Positions 26,137-35,025 are shown, counted from the first letter of the stretch. The stretch: DNA of 64,000 bases from Paenibacillus sp. LS1 (GCF_026013365.1 NZ_JAPDOE010000001.1:62001-126000), one strand, 5' to 3'. Translations and numbers: made by a program. Notes: a model not told the origin generated them from the sequence alone.

Positions 26137-26176
26137 TTTACTGATCGTTCCCAATGTGTTAGATTGATTTTGGGAG
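26137..26176 (+). promoter_or_regulatory. Promoter block A, duplicated before a distant SDR gene
   Basis: TTTACT (-35), a 17-bp spacer containing GATCGTTC, and TAGATT (-10), then TTGGGAG. The 40-bp block matches 35138-35177 at 35 positions. The spacer probably holds the operator of the following TetR protein. Confidence 0.6.
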
Positions 26177-26185
26177 GGAAGTCGA

Positions 26186-26764
26186 ATGGCTAGAAGTAAA
26201 GAGTTTGAAGTGAACGAAGTATTGGATAAAGCAATGAAGATCTTCTGGGAACAAGGTTACGAGAAGACGTCGATGAGTGACCTGGTTGAGCATATGGGCA
26301 TTCATCGCAGAAGTATATATGATACGTTCGACGATAAACATACGCTGTTTTTGCAGGCTATGGATCGCTATAAAGGGAAGATCAGCACGACATTACTTTC
26401 AGAAATTAAAGCGTCCAAGACGGCAGTGGAAGCACTGCATAAAATTTTCGATGTTATGATCAGTGAAGCAGAGGATACACCATCGGGTTGCCTGATCGTA
26501 AACTCGGCGGTAGAGCTGGGCACACGTGATTCGGATGTAGATACCCGATCTCTTGAATCCTTTAACGACACAGAGCGGATGTTCGAGCAGATTATTCAAT
26601 GGGGACAGCGTGATGGAGAATTCGCTTCAGACCATGATGCGAAGGAAATGGCTGAGTACCTGCACAATATTTCCGTCGGCATAAGAGCAATGGGAAGAAC
26701 TTCAATGGATAAAGAAAAATTAAACCGGATTATCGATGTATCGATAAAACTTTTGGAGAAATGA
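26186..26764 (+). CDS. TetR/AcrR-family regulator
   Basis: This 192-residue repressor has an N-terminal helix-turn-helix (KTSMSDLVEHMGIHRRSIYDTF) and a ligand domain with a Cys (PSGCLIVNSAVELG) typical of the YcdC/TetR_C group. GGGAGGG precedes the ATG. Its promoter block is repeated almost exactly upstream of the SDR gene at 35247, which makes that gene a candidate member of its regulon. Confidence 0.87.
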   Translation: MARSKEFEVNEVLDKAMKIFWEQGYEKTSMSDLVEHMGIHRRSIYDTFDDKHTLFLQAMDRYKGKISTTLLSEIKASKTAVEALHKIFDVMISEAEDTPSGCLIVNSAVELGTRDSDVDTRSLESFNDTERMFEQIIQWGQRDGEFASDHDAKEMAEYLHNISVGIRAMGRTSMDKEKLNRIIDVSIKLLEK

Positions 26765-26782
26765 TGAGCAGAGACGTACCAC

Positions 26783-26828
26783 AAAAAAGCAGCTTGAAAT
26801 CCGTCAATGGACTTCAAGCTGCTTTTTT
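26783..26828. terminator. Bidirectional terminator between TetR and MerR genes
   Basis: AAAAAAGCAGCTTGAA pairs with TTCAAGCTGCTTTTTT around an inner TCC/GGA stem. Confidence 0.9.
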
Positions 26829-26863
26829 GTGCGCCAATTTTTTAGAAGAAAAAGCATAAGCCA

Positions 26864-27277
26864 TCAATTGGTGATGGCATTTTCTATCGGTTTAATTTTG
26901 TGAATCTCTTCGGTTCCAGCTTCCAAAGCCGTTTCGTAGTAGGAGCATTTGTGCTCAATGACTTCCATGGTTCTTCTTAATTCCTCCATTTGTGCTTCCA
27001 CAATCGCTTTTCGCTCCGTAAACATGTCATATCTTTGCTTCAGCGTGGAGTCCCCTTCAGAGCACCATTCAATGAAGTCCTTAATGTCTCTAATAGGCAT
27101 TCCCGTTAGTTTCAGGCATTGAATGATCTTTAGAAAATCAATGTCGGAGTCTTTGAACAAGCGTGTTCCGCTCGTGGTACGTTCCACAAAAGGCATGAGT
27201 CCTTCCTTATCGTAATAACGCAAAGTATATACCGTAAGGTCTAATTTTTTGGCAACTTCACCGATTGAATAGGTCAT
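26864..27277 (-). CDS. adhR: MerR-family aldehyde-stress regulator, AdhR-like
   Basis: This 137-residue MerR-family activator has an N-terminal DNA-binding part (YSIGEVAKKLDLTVYTLRYYDKEGLMPFV) and a coiled dimer helix. Cys residues lie in the linker (IIQCLKL, EWCSEG) and at EHKCSYY. It is divergent from an adhA-type dehydrogenase whose promoter has the MerR hallmark 19-bp spacer, as in the AdhR-AdhA aldehyde response of Bacillus. A second copy of the binding motif lies in its own upstream region. Confidence 0.82.
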   Translation of the reverse strand: MTYSIGEVAKKLDLTVYTLRYYDKEGLMPFVERTTSGTRLFKDSDIDFLKIIQCLKLTGMPIRDIKDFIEWCSEGDSTLKQRYDMFTERKAIVEAQMEELRRTMEVIEHKCSYYETALEAGTEEIHKIKPIENAITN

Positions 27278-27312
27278 TTAGAATGAATTCCTTTCTACAT
27301 GGGGTAGACTTC

Positions 27313-27326
27313 GAGTTAACTCTAGG
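27313..27326 (-). promoter_or_regulatory. Second AdhR-like box, upstream of adhR
   Basis: GAGTTAACTCTAGG; its reverse complement CCTAGAGTTAACTC is nearly the motif in the adhA promoter. It suggests autoregulation. Confidence 0.55.
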
Positions 27327-27403
27327 ATTGATCCGAGTGAATTCTACCATGCTGTATAACTGCATGTCAAAGTGCAGCGAAGATAAAAAAATAAGATAAA
27401 CAT

Positions 27404-27434
27404 TTGACCTAGAGTTAACTAGAGGGGGTAAGAT
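27404..27434 (+). promoter_or_regulatory. MerR-type adhA promoter with 19-bp spacer
   Basis: -35 TTGACC (27404-27409), 19-bp spacer with the dyad TAGAGTTAACTAGAGG, -10 TAAGAT (27429-27434). The long spacer is diagnostic of MerR-activated promoters. Confidence 0.8.
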
Positions 27435-27469
27435 TATTTTGAACTTTAAATTACTAGGAGGTCATCCCA

Positions 27470-28510
27470 TTGATTATAGCTAAAGCCAGAGCCGTTGACG
27501 GACCAGACCAACAATTCAGAAGTGCTGAAATTAAACGACGTGATCTGGATACCAATGATGTATTGATCGAGATTAAATATGCGGGTATCTGCCATTCTGA
27601 CATCCACACTGCCCACGGTGAATGGGGTCCTGTGAATTATCCACTCGTTCCTGGACACGAGATTGCCGGCATTATAACCGATGTAGGAACAGGAGTCTCC
27701 AAATACAAAGTCGGTGACCGAGTAGGAGTCGGTTGTATGGTTGACTCTTGTGGTGAATGTGTTAACTGTCGCAAAGGTGAAGAGCAATACTGTCTCAAAG
27801 GAAATATTCAAACTTACGCTGGCGTAGACAAATACGGTGAGCCTACGCAAGGTGGATATTCAACTCACATTGTTGTCGTAGAGGATTTCGTCGTTCGCAT
27901 CCCTGATAACATTGCACTTGATGCTGCTGCACCTTTGCTGTGTGCCGGTATTACGACATATTCACCACTTCATCACTGGGGAGCTGGCCCAGGTAAGAAG
28001 GTTGCCGTTGTAGGTATGGGTGGTCTAGGTCATATGGCTGTCAAAATTGCACATGCGATGGGCGCGGAAGTAACGGTTCTCTCCCAATCCTTGAGCAAAA
28101 AAGAAGATGGACTGCAATTTGGTGCAGATCACTACTTTGCCACAAGTGAACCGGAAACATTCGAGAAACTTGCAGGCACCTTTGATCTGATGATTAACAC
28201 AGTAAGTGCGAATATTGACATTAACGCTTATTTCTCACTGCTCACACTGGATGGTACACTCGTGAACGTGGGTGCTCCTGCAGAGCCTCTAGCTGTTAAC
28301 GTATTTTCTCTTATCGGCCATCGCCGTTCATTCGCAGGATCCATGATTGGTGGCATCCGTGAGACGCAGGAAATGCTCGATTTCTGTGCAGAACATGATA
28401 TTGCGCCTAATATTGAGGTCATCTCCGCTGACCAGATTGACGAAGCTTACAAACGTGTATTGGCTTCCGACGTGAAATATCGCTTTGTTATCGATAACAG
28501 CACAATTTAA
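27470..28510 (+). CDS. adhA: Zinc-dependent alcohol/aldehyde dehydrogenase, AdhA-like
   Basis: This 346-residue medium-chain dehydrogenase contains catalytic zinc residues in [12 protein letters not shown] and PGHEIAG, structural zinc Cys in [20 protein letters not shown] and the Rossmann motif [13 protein letters not shown]. This is the YahK/AdhA group that reduces aldehydes, including toxic ones, with NADPH. It starts with TTG eight bases after AGGAGG. The MerR-type promoter ties it to the divergent AdhR-like activator. Confidence 0.88.
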   Translation: MIIAKARAVDGPDQQFRSAEIKRRDLDTNDVLIEIKYAGICHSDIHTAHGEWGPVNYPLVPGHEIAGIITDVGTGVSKYKVGDRVGVGCMVDSCGECVNCRKGEEQYCLKGNIQTYAGVDKYGEPTQGGYSTHIVVVEDFVVRIPDNIALDAAAPLLCAGITTYSPLHHWGAGPGKKVAVVGMGGLGHMAVKIAHAMGAEVTVLSQSLSKKEDGLQFGADHYFATSEPETFEKLAGTFDLMINTVSANIDINAYFSLLTLDGTLVNVGAPAEPLAVNVFSLIGHRRSFAGSMIGGIRETQEMLDFCAEHDIAPNIEVISADQIDEAYKRVLASDVKYRFVIDNSTI

Positions 28511-28546
28511 TTGTGAAGTGTGATTATTGATAGTTATAGATAGAAG

Positions 28547-28578
28547 AAAGCAGCTGCCGATAAGGTCAGCTGCTTTTC
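28547..28578 (+). terminator. Intrinsic terminator after adhA
   Basis: GAAAGCAGCTG pairs with CAGCTGCTTTTC around a short loop. Confidence 0.8.
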
Positions 28579-28688
28579 TGTTTGTTAATTAAAGGGCCGT
28601 TCTATAACCCGCGTTCTTAACGCAACGAACAGAAGATACTTGCGTCTAATAACTAGTTGGAAAAATATGAAAGAGTGGAGTGAAAAAG

Positions 28689-29162
28689 ATGACAGTATCA
28701 TTTTCACATCAGCCCGAAGGGTACGAATGTCCATTTTGTCGTATTTGGGGTATCGAGCGACCTGATGAGGGAACAAAACAAAGAGATATCATATACCAGA
28801 ATGAAAAGGTAACGGCATTTATAGCGGGCAAATGGTGGCCAAACAATAAAGGACATGTTCTTATAATTCCTAATCAACATTTCGAGAACATCTTTGAACT
28901 CCCCGCGGAGTACGCTGTTGAAATTCATCGCGCGGCTCAGCTTACAGCATTTGCAATGAAAAGTACATATGGATGTGATGGGATTTCGACGCGGCAACAT
29001 AATGAGCCTGCTGGTAATCAGGATGTATGGCATTATCATCTCCATGTTTACCCGAGATACGTGAATGATCAACTTTATCTGACCAATGGTTCGCAGTCCG
29101 ATCCAGATGAACGTGCTCTCTATGCGGATAAGTTGCGCTCTTGGATAAAGGATAACATTTAA
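28689..29162 (+). CDS. HIT-family protein (histidine triad hydrolase)
   Basis: This 157-residue protein has the histidine triad HYHLHVYP and an N-terminal CPFCRI pair of Cys that may bind zinc. HIT proteins hydrolyse or transfer nucleotidyl groups, for example adenosine phosphoramidates or dinucleoside polyphosphates. GGAGTGA selects the ATG at 28689 over the GTG at 28680. A single gene followed 93 bp later by the DUF1801 gene. Confidence 0.85.
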   Translation: MTVSFSHQPEGYECPFCRIWGIERPDEGTKQRDIIYQNEKVTAFIAGKWWPNNKGHVLIIPNQHFENIFELPAEYAVEIHRAAQLTAFAMKSTYGCDGISTRQHNEPAGNQDVWHYHLHVYPRYVNDQLYLTNGSQSDPDERALYADKLRSWIKDNI

Positions 29163-29254
29163 GGGCAGGTAGGGTTTATGAATTTGATATTCATGATAGA
29201 ATAAGATTGAATTGGACAAAATATGTAGTAGATTTCTTGTTATAGGGGGAAACA

Positions 29255-29626
29255 ATGGAGACCTTTGCAGAATTTATAGCACGCATCGATAATCCGGAAC
29301 ACCAGGCACGAACGGAAGAAGTTTTGAACTGGATCACTGAAAAATTCCCGAATTTAAAGCAAAAAATAGCCTGGAATCAACCGATGTTTACCGACCATGA
29401 GACCTTTATTATTGGCTTTAGTGTATCCAAGCAACACTTGGCTGTCGCTCCCGAGAAGGCAGGAATTATTCGTTTTTCGGAAGAGATCACGCAGGCTGGT
29501 TATGATCACACCAAAGAGTTGGTGCGGATGAAGTGGAAACAGGAGATTGATTTTTCGTTACTTGAGAGAATGATTGAGTTCAATATAGCGGATAAGGCAG
29601 AATGTTCAACATTTTGGCGTAAATAA
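29255..29626 (+). CDS. DUF1801 protein, YdhG/Fra-like (putative iron chaperone)
   Basis: This 123-residue protein is of the DUF1801 family: FAEFIARIDNPEHQARTEEVLNWI, KIAWNQPMFTDHETFIIGFS, HLAVAPEKAGI. The Bacillus member YdhG (Fra) has a frataxin-like fold and is linked to iron delivery for Fe-S and heme assembly. That role is from family knowledge; the sequence itself shows no metal motif. GGGGG lies before the ATG. Confidence 0.78.
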   Translation: METFAEFIARIDNPEHQARTEEVLNWITEKFPNLKQKIAWNQPMFTDHETFIIGFSVSKQHLAVAPEKAGIIRFSEEITQAGYDHTKELVRMKWKQEIDFSLLERMIEFNIADKAECSTFWRK

Positions 29627-29639
29627 ATCGCAGTAAAAA

Positions 29640-29690
29640 AGAAGACCCCAACTTCCGGATACGGAAAGAGGAGGTCTTCTATATTTTAAG
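29640..29690. terminator. Bidirectional terminator between DUF1801 and AKR genes
   Basis: GAAGACC and GGTCTTC outer arms with an inner TTCCG/CGGAA stem; U tracts on both strands. Confidence 0.8.
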
Positions 29691-29699
29691 CACAAGCGA

Positions 29700-30680
29700 T
29701 TATTGAGCACCTACTACGGGGTGAGGTACATAAGGCTCTTCAAGGAATGTTACGTCTTCTGAGGTCAACTTAACGGAAAGAGCACCTACCGCATCTTCCA
29801 GATGCGATAATTTGGTGGCACCGATAATGGGAGACGCTACAGTGTCTTTTTGCAGTAACCAGGCAAGAGCAATGTGTGTACGAGGGACACCGTATTTTTC
29901 TGCGATGGATGCAACTCGCTCAACAACAAGTCGATCCGCATCGCTTGTCGCATTGTATTTGGATTTCTGTATTTGGTCTGTCTCAGATCGCAGTGTCGAT
30001 ACGGACCAATCACGGGTCAACCTGCCCGAAGCAAGAGGACTGTAGGGAGTCACACCAATCTTTTCTTCTTTGCATAAAGGCAGCATTTCTCGTTCCTCTT
30101 CACGGTAGATGAGGTTCAAGTGATTTTGCATGGAGACAAACTTGGTCCAACCATTTTTCTCTGCTACATGCAATGCTTTTTGGAACTGCCATGCAAACAT
30201 GGCCGAAGCGCCAATATATCTCACTTTACCGGACTTCACCACATCATGTAAGGCTTCCATGGTTTCTTCAATAGGCGTATTGTAGTCCCAACGATGAATG
30301 ATATACAGATCGACATAATCCGTTTCCAGTCGCTTCAGGCTTTTATCGATCTCACTTAGGATGGCTTTTCTGGAAAGGCCAGAACCGTTTGGTCCTTGAT
30401 GCATTCGTCCGTGTACTTTGGTTGCAATGACAACCTCATCCCGATTTGCGTAATCTTTCAACGCCCGACCAAGATACTCCTCACTTGTACCCAGAGAATA
30501 TATATTGGCTGTATCGAAGAAATTAATGCCTAGATCCAGGGCTTTTTTGATCACAGGGCGAGAATTTTCTTCATTTAGTACCCATTCATGAACCCATTTA
30601 CTGGCGTCCCCAAATCCCATACATCCCAGGCAAAATCGAGATACGTCCAAGCCTGTGTTACCAAGTTTTGTATATTCCAT
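29700..30680 (-). CDS. Aldo/keto reductase
   Basis: This 326-residue TIM-barrel NADPH enzyme has the catalytic residues visible as Asp and Tyr in FFDTANIYSLGTSEEYLG, Lys in VIATKVHG and His in YIIHRWD. The C-terminal VASPIIGATKLSHLEDAV binds the cofactor. It resembles the YghZ/IolS/Tas group that reduces a range of aldehydes and ketones. No adjacent regulator; the substrate is open. Confidence 0.88.
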   Translation of the reverse strand: MEYTKLGNTGLDVSRFCLGCMGFGDASKWVHEWVLNEENSRPVIKKALDLGINFFDTANIYSLGTSEEYLGRALKDYANRDEVVIATKVHGRMHQGPNGSGLSRKAILSEIDKSLKRLETDYVDLYIIHRWDYNTPIEETMEALHDVVKSGKVRYIGASAMFAWQFQKALHVAEKNGWTKFVSMQNHLNLIYREEEREMLPLCKEEKIGVTPYSPLASGRLTRDWSVSTLRSETDQIQKSKYNATSDADRLVVERVASIAEKYGVPRTHIALAWLLQKDTVASPIIGATKLSHLEDAVGALSVKLTSEDVTFLEEPYVPHPVVGAQ

Positions 30681-30855
30681 ATCATATTCAAATCCTTTCT
30701 AATGTTTATTATTGCCACCTGTATGGTGATCTATTTATACATTATTATGTCATATCGAATGAACCAACCTGTACCACATTTCTATCAAAGTTTTGCCTAT
30801 TCCTATCAGAATCTCTGAATTTTAATCATTTGAATCGGTTGAGGTTCTCATATAA

Positions 30856-30902
30856 AAAACAAGCCATTCGTTTCTCCGTCGGAGATTCAAATGGCTTGTT
30901 CA
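30856..30902 (-). terminator. Terminator after the NmrA-like gene
   Basis: AACAAGCCATT pairs with AATGGCTTGTT around an inner TCTCC/GGAGA stem; T6 follows on the minus strand. Confidence 0.8.
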
Positions 30903-30909
30903 TTAAATA

Positions 30910-31797
30910 TTATTTAATCATTGTTTGATGAATCCAATCACTTATCTTGGTTAATTTAAGATTGGCTTTGATGTTATCCTCCAACTCTTCATACCGGGGA
31001 AGAAGATCGGTATGCCCATCGATCCATTGGTACAATCCTTTAAGACCTGCTGCTGTCTCACTTCCCAACAAAGGCTGAATCGCTGCTTCAAAATGATCAA
31101 AAGGTAGAGACATGAAGCTGATCTTTTCACCTAATACAGCACTGAATTGTTCCGCTAATTGTTCACCTGTCAGGGCTTCTAATCCGGGTGCTGGGATAAT
31201 GCTTCCTGCCAGTTCCGAATGAGTCAAGGCATAATAGTGGAATTGAGCTGCATCGTTTAAGCTAATCCAGGAGATCGGCTTGTCTGCTGGTACTGGGTAG
31301 GCCAAAACGCCATTGTTCAGTATTCCCGGAATCAGGAAGTTTTCCAAGTATACAATGGGTTCCACAATGATATATGGAAGACCACTTTGCTGCAATTCAT
31401 GGATAACTTCACGTTTCAATTCAATTCCTTTGGAATGGGTGATAGGGTCAGGAACATAGGTACCCGTGTTAACTACAATCAATTTAACGTTTGCCTGTAT
31501 AGCAGCATCAATTGCATTTTTGGTATATTGTCTGATCTTTTCTGGTTTGAACTCCACCGGCAGGTTCAGGAATACTTTACTTACACCTTCATGCGCCGTA
31601 TGGAGCTGTTCCACATCTGATAGATCCCCGATGAAAGCTTCAATGTTTTGTTCCTTTAGTGTTTTGGCTGTTGCCTCATTTCGAGTAATCGTGCGCACCT
31701 CACAACCGTGTTGAACGAGTAATTGAGCGACAGCGCCGCCTTGGGAGCCCGATGCTCCATATACTAAAAATCGATCATTCTGTGTCATAGTGGTCAA
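30910..31797 (-). CDS. NmrA-family NAD(P)-binding protein
   Basis: This 295-residue protein has the Rossmann motif FLVYGASGSQGGAVA and the NmrA-like layout without a clear Tyr-x3-Lys pair. Relatives are NADPH sensors or quinone/NAD(P)H reductases. Starts: TTG at 31797 lies close to AAAGGAAG, and an in-frame ATG at 31788 is an alternative. It lies downstream of an HxlR-family gene on the same strand, with a hairpin or operator between them. Confidence 0.82.
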   Translation of the reverse strand: MTTMTQNDRFLVYGASGSQGGAVAQLLVQHGCEVRTITRNEATAKTLKEQNIEAFIGDLSDVEQLHTAHEGVSKVFLNLPVEFKPEKIRQYTKNAIDAAIQANVKLIVVNTGTYVPDPITHSKGIELKREVIHELQQSGLPYIIVEPIVYLENFLIPGILNNGVLAYPVPADKPISWISLNDAAQFHYYALTHSELAGSIIPAPGLEALTGEQLAEQFSAVLGEKISFMSLPFDHFEAAIQPLLGSETAAGLKGLYQWIDGHTDLLPRYEELEDNIKANLKLTKISDWIHQTMIK

Positions 31798-31903
31798 TAA
31801 CTTCCTTTCAATATGTCATTGGAATGGATGAGTTAATACTCAGCATTGACCTCAGCTTAACGGATTTAGAATAGGAGCGTAAGTACGCACATTAATGATA
31901 TAA

Positions 31904-31921
31904 AGTATCCCTTGAGATACT
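31904..31921 (-). promoter_or_regulatory. Inverted repeat between HxlR and NmrA-like genes
   Basis: AGTATC-N6-GATACT. It could be an HxlR operator for the NmrA-like gene or a weak hairpin ending the HxlR transcript. Confidence 0.45.
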
Positions 31922-31934
31922 ATGGGAAGGCGTT

Positions 31935-32252
31935 TTACATATGTTTCGATCCCCAATCACCTAGCTGAAACAAGATCGAAGTCAGGCTTTGTCCTTTTTC
32001 TGTCAGGGAATATTCGACTTTAGGCGGAACTACAGGGTGGGTAACACGGTTTATTAAACCAGCTTCTTCAAGTTCTCGTAATTGCCTGGTTAACGTGCGA
32101 TGCGTAATGGGGTCCAGCATTTTCTGTAATTCATTGAATCGAATTGTTGAATGGAGGATGAGCCGATTTATAATTAATAACTTCCATTTCCCACCAATCA
32201 TATTGACTGCAAATTCAACCGGACAACGGTCCTCCACAGGTTCTATATTCAT
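31935..32252 (-). CDS. HxlR-family transcriptional regulator
   Basis: This 105-residue winged-helix regulator contains CPVEFAVNMIGGKWKLLIIN, the recognition segment MLDPITHRTLTRQLREL and the wing HPVVPPKVEYSLTEKG. Cys10 directly before the first helix matches the conserved redox Cys of many HxlR/DUF24 proteins (such as YodB, HypR), which suggests thiol-based sensing of quinones or aldehydes. GGGAGGGA precedes the ATG. It probably controls the downstream NmrA-like gene. Confidence 0.87.
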   Translation of the reverse strand: MNIEPVEDRCPVEFAVNMIGGKWKLLIINRLILHSTIRFNELQKMLDPITHRTLTRQLRELEEAGLINRVTHPVVPPKVEYSLTEKGQSLTSILFQLGDWGSKHM

Positions 32253-32444
32253 ATTTATGTATCCCTCCCAAAAGCATCAACTCATGTTTCATGTTTCGTT
32301 CATTTTATCGAATTTATAAAGGGGTGTATAGCTTACAGCGCAAACCATGCCCAGGACATAAAAAAAGATGCCCCAAGTGTAGCTCAAGGGACATCTTATT
32401 CAATATAATTTATTGTTCAATTCAGACAGAGAAGAAAAAAAGCA

Positions 32445-32473
32445 TTGAACGTGAAAAAAAGCCATGATATAAT
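32445..32473 (+). promoter_or_regulatory. helD promoter
   Basis: TTGAAC (32445-32450), 17-bp spacer, perfect -10 TATAAT (32468-32473). Expected start near 32480, giving a leader of about 130 nt. Confidence 0.7.
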
Positions 32474-32518
32474 CTATAGCGCAATTGACATTTCGATTAA
32501 ATATAAAGATTGAATCAT
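32474..32518 (-). CDS. Putative 14-residue peptide in the helD antisense transcript
   Basis: AGGAG lies five bases before an ATG that opens a short frame, peptide MIQSLYLIEMSIAL, ending in TAG. It is hydrophobic and could be a membrane peptide or a leader peptide. A perfect ribosome binding site and upstream promoter are the only support; no homologue is known to me. Confidence 0.35.
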   Translation of the reverse strand: MIQSLYLIEMSIAL

Positions 32519-32575
32519 TATTTCTCCTAATTTAATTTTACATCCGACATTCCGATTTGTCAATGCTCTTTTTTT
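32481..32575 (+). terminator. Possible leader terminator (attenuator) before helD
   Basis: ATTGACA (32484-32490), right at the expected RNA 5' end, can pair with TGTCAAT (32558-32564), extended by GC/GC. A CT7 tract follows at 32568-32575, ahead of the helD ribosome binding site. The loop is long (about 67 nt), so the terminator is plausible, not certain. Confidence 0.45.
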
Positions 32576-32610
32576 GGTCCTAATAAATGGAAAAGGGAGT
32601 GGACTCATTC

Positions 32611-35025
32611 ATGGATAAAACAGTGGAATGGAAGTTGGAAGAGGAAAGACTAGTGCAGGTGAGGAACAAACTTCAGGCACGACTCGACGAGCTGGAACCG
32701 AAGGTTGCCGGACTACATGAACAGGCTGCCGAAATTCGTAAACGGTTCTGGGAAGAAGTGACGATTAATACGGGTTCGTACACGGATTTTGAAGATGCAT
32801 TCTATACCATTAATCAGCAATCGAGAGTGTTGGCCGAGAGGGAGCGCGGGCACAAACTGTTAACTCAGCAATGGAAAAATACTAAGAGACTGCTTCCAAC
32901 ACCGTATTTTGGTCGTTTCGACTATAAGGAAAAAGGCATGACTTTTACTGAACAGATCTACATTGGCGTATCATCTTTCATGGATGAGGATGGGTTGAAC
33001 TTTCTAATCTATGACTGGAGAACGCCAATTGCGAGTTTATACTATGATCACTCTCCCGGGCCAGCAGGCTATGACACACCTTCAGGACGAATCGAGGGCA
33101 AGATGGAGCTTAAACGCCAATTCCAGATTCAACATGGGCAGCTTCTTAGCATGTTTGATGCAAACGAAACGATTGGTGACGAATTGTTGCAGCAAGTGCT
33201 CGCCAAGGGTGCAGACTCACAAATGAAGAGCATTGTAGCAACCATCCAGAAGGAACAAAATGCGATTATACGTGATGACCGAAGCCGAATGCTTATCGTT
33301 CAGGGGGCAGCTGGCAGTGGCAAGACATCAGCTGCGTTACAGCGAGTCGCCTACTTACTTTATAAACATCGCCAGACTGTCAAAGCAGATCAGATTGTAC
33401 TTTTCTCGCCGAATCCGATGTTTACGAGTTATATCTCGACTGTACTCCCGGAACTTGGGGAAGAGAACATGCAGCAGACGACTTTTCAGGAATATCTGAA
33501 CTATTGGTTGGATTCCTCCTTACGACCAGAGGATGCCTTTGATCAGATTGAATATGTGCTGACAGCCCAAGAAGATCCAGGTTATGAAGCTCGTCTCGAG
33601 GCGATCAAGTACAAAGCTTCCGAGACATTCCTGCAAGTGCTCCAAAACTACGGCACGTGGCTGGGGCGGGAGGGCATGCGGTTCAACGGCATTCAATTTC
33701 GGGGACGTGAATTCATCACTGCGGACCGAATTAAGGCCCAGTTTTATAGTTTGGATCAAAATCTTACCTTGTCCAACCGTATTCTTCTTTTGCAGGAATG
33801 GTTGCTTAGAGAACTTGTGACGTTGGAACGATTGGAGCGGGAAGCGGACTGGGTTCAGGAGGAGTTGAACTATCTGGACACGGATGAGTACGTGGAAGCT
33901 TTCCGCATGCTGCACAAAGAAAAGCCTGTGTTCGATGTAGCGGAAAAATATGCAGCCCGCGAGAACGGAAATAACAAGGCAGTGCAAGATGAGGGTGCCT
34001 TTAACTTTGCAGTGCGGGAAGAGGAGCTGCTTCGTCAGAAACTGGTGAAAGGCATGTTTAAACCGTTAAGGAAGAGTATACGGAAATTCCAGTTCGTGGA
34101 TGTAAAAGGCATCTATGAACAACTCTTTGCGGATGAAGCCACATACAGGGAACAGACGAACGGGGCAATCCCCCCGCAGCATTGGCCTGAGATTTGTAAA
34201 CAGACCAAGGCAATGATCCTTCAGAACAAGCTGTTCCATGAGGACGCTACTCCTTATTTATATGTAAAAGAGATGATCGAAGGCGTCCGGACGAATACGG
34301 AGATTCGTTATGTCTTCGTGGATGAAGGCCAGGATTATTCGGCGTTTCAATACGAATATCTCAAGAAACTGTTTCCTCGTGCCCGCATGACCGTGCTGGG
34401 GGATTTCGGGCAAGCGATCTTTATGCAGGCTACGGATTTGGCAGCATCCAACTCGCCACTGGTTCACCTTTACGGAGAAGCCGAAACTACATTAATACGC
34501 CTGGTACGCAGTTATCGTTCAACCAGAGAAATTGTTGAATTTACGAAATGCATGTTGCCAGGGGGAGAAGAGATCAGACCGTTTGAAAGGGGAGATCAGA
34601 AGCCTCTTTTAACAAGACTGAAGGACGATAAGCTACGTGGTGCGCAGATTCTTGCAGACATCGCCGCGCTTAAGGCGGAGGGGTTCGATTCCATCGCTGT
34701 GATTACAAAGACCGCGGCTGAAAGCCGTGACGCCTATGAAAGGTTGCAAAGTCAAGGCGGCGAAGGGTTGCAGCTCATAACAAAGGACACACAGATTTTC
34801 GAAAAAGGAATCATGGTTATTCCTGTGTATCTCGCCAAAGGCGTTGAGTTCGGTGCTGTCCTGGTCTATGATGCTTCATCCGTTGTTTACAGCCAGGAAT
34901 ATGATCGCAAGCTCCTCTATACGGCCTGCACACGAGCTATGCACCGACTTCATCTATATAGTACTAGCGAGTGGTCCCCTTTTGTGCAGGCGTTACCTGC
35001 GAATCTGTATGACATAAAATCATAA
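32611..35025 (+). CDS. helD: RNA polymerase recycling motor HelD (UvrD-like ATPase)
   Basis: This protein of about 804 residues removes stalled RNA polymerase from DNA, and relatives (HelR) protect it from rifamycins. Seen: N-terminal coiled coil with RLDELEPKVAGLHEQAAEIR, which in known structures probes the polymerase secondary channel; Walker A QGAAGSGKTSAAL; Walker B FVDEGQDYS; motif GDFGQAIF; RSYRST; and late motif LLYTACTRAMHRLHLY. AAAAGGGAGTGG favours the ATG at 32611 over that at 32587. Facing promoters and a leader hairpin suggest special regulation. Confidence 0.9.
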   Translation: MDKTVEWKLEEERLVQVRNKLQARLDELEPKVAGLHEQAAEIRKRFWEEVTINTGSYTDFEDAFYTINQQSRVLAERERGHKLLTQQWKNTKRLLPTPYFGRFDYKEKGMTFTEQIYIGVSSFMDEDGLNFLIYDWRTPIASLYYDHSPGPAGYDTPSGRIEGKMELKRQFQIQHGQLLSMFDANETIGDELLQQVLAKGADSQMKSIVATIQKEQNAIIRDDRSRMLIVQGAAGSGKTSAALQRVAYLLYKHRQTVKADQIVLFSPNPMFTSYISTVLPELGEENMQQTTFQEYLNYWLDSSLRPEDAFDQIEYVLTAQEDPGYEARLEAIKYKASETFLQVLQNYGTWLGREGMRFNGIQFRGREFITADRIKAQFYSLDQNLTLSNRILLLQEWLLRELVTLERLEREADWVQEELNYLDTDEYVEAFRMLHKEKPVFDVAEKYAARENGNNKAVQDEGAFNFAVREEELLRQKLVKGMFKPLRKSIRKFQFVDVKGIYEQLFADEATYREQTNGAIPPQHWPEICKQTKAMILQNKLFHEDATPYLYVKEMIEGVRTNTEIRYVFVDEGQDYSAFQYEYLKKLFPRARMTVLGDFGQAIFMQATDLAASNSPLVHLYGEAETTLIRLVRSYRSTREIVEFTKCMLPGGEEIRPFERGDQKPLLTRLKDDKLRGAQILADIAALKAEGFDSIAVITKTAAESRDAYERLQSQGGEGLQLITKDTQIFEKGIMVIPVYLAKGVEFGAVLVYDASSVVYSQEYDRKLLYTACTRAMHRLHLYSTSEWSPFVQALPANLYDIKS

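Larger units (their letters stand above)
32358..32540 (-). ncRNA. Putative small transcript opposite the helD leader
   Basis: On the minus strand a consensus-like promoter TTGACA (32563-32558), 17-bp spacer, TAAAAT (32540-32535) points away from helD. A strong terminator follows at 32398-32358: arms AAGATGTCCC and GGGGCATCTT, then T7. No known gene uses this terminator. The predicted RNA of about 170 nt starts inside the helD leader and crosses the helD promoter. It contains the 14-codon ORF listed separately. Confidence 0.5.

Noticed and set aside
33520..33987. Long antisense ORF inside helD and similar opposite-strand ORFs in metE, cytochrome P450, nspC and chemoreceptor genes
   Set aside because: They have no ribosome binding site or family motif and lie wholly within well-supported genes.
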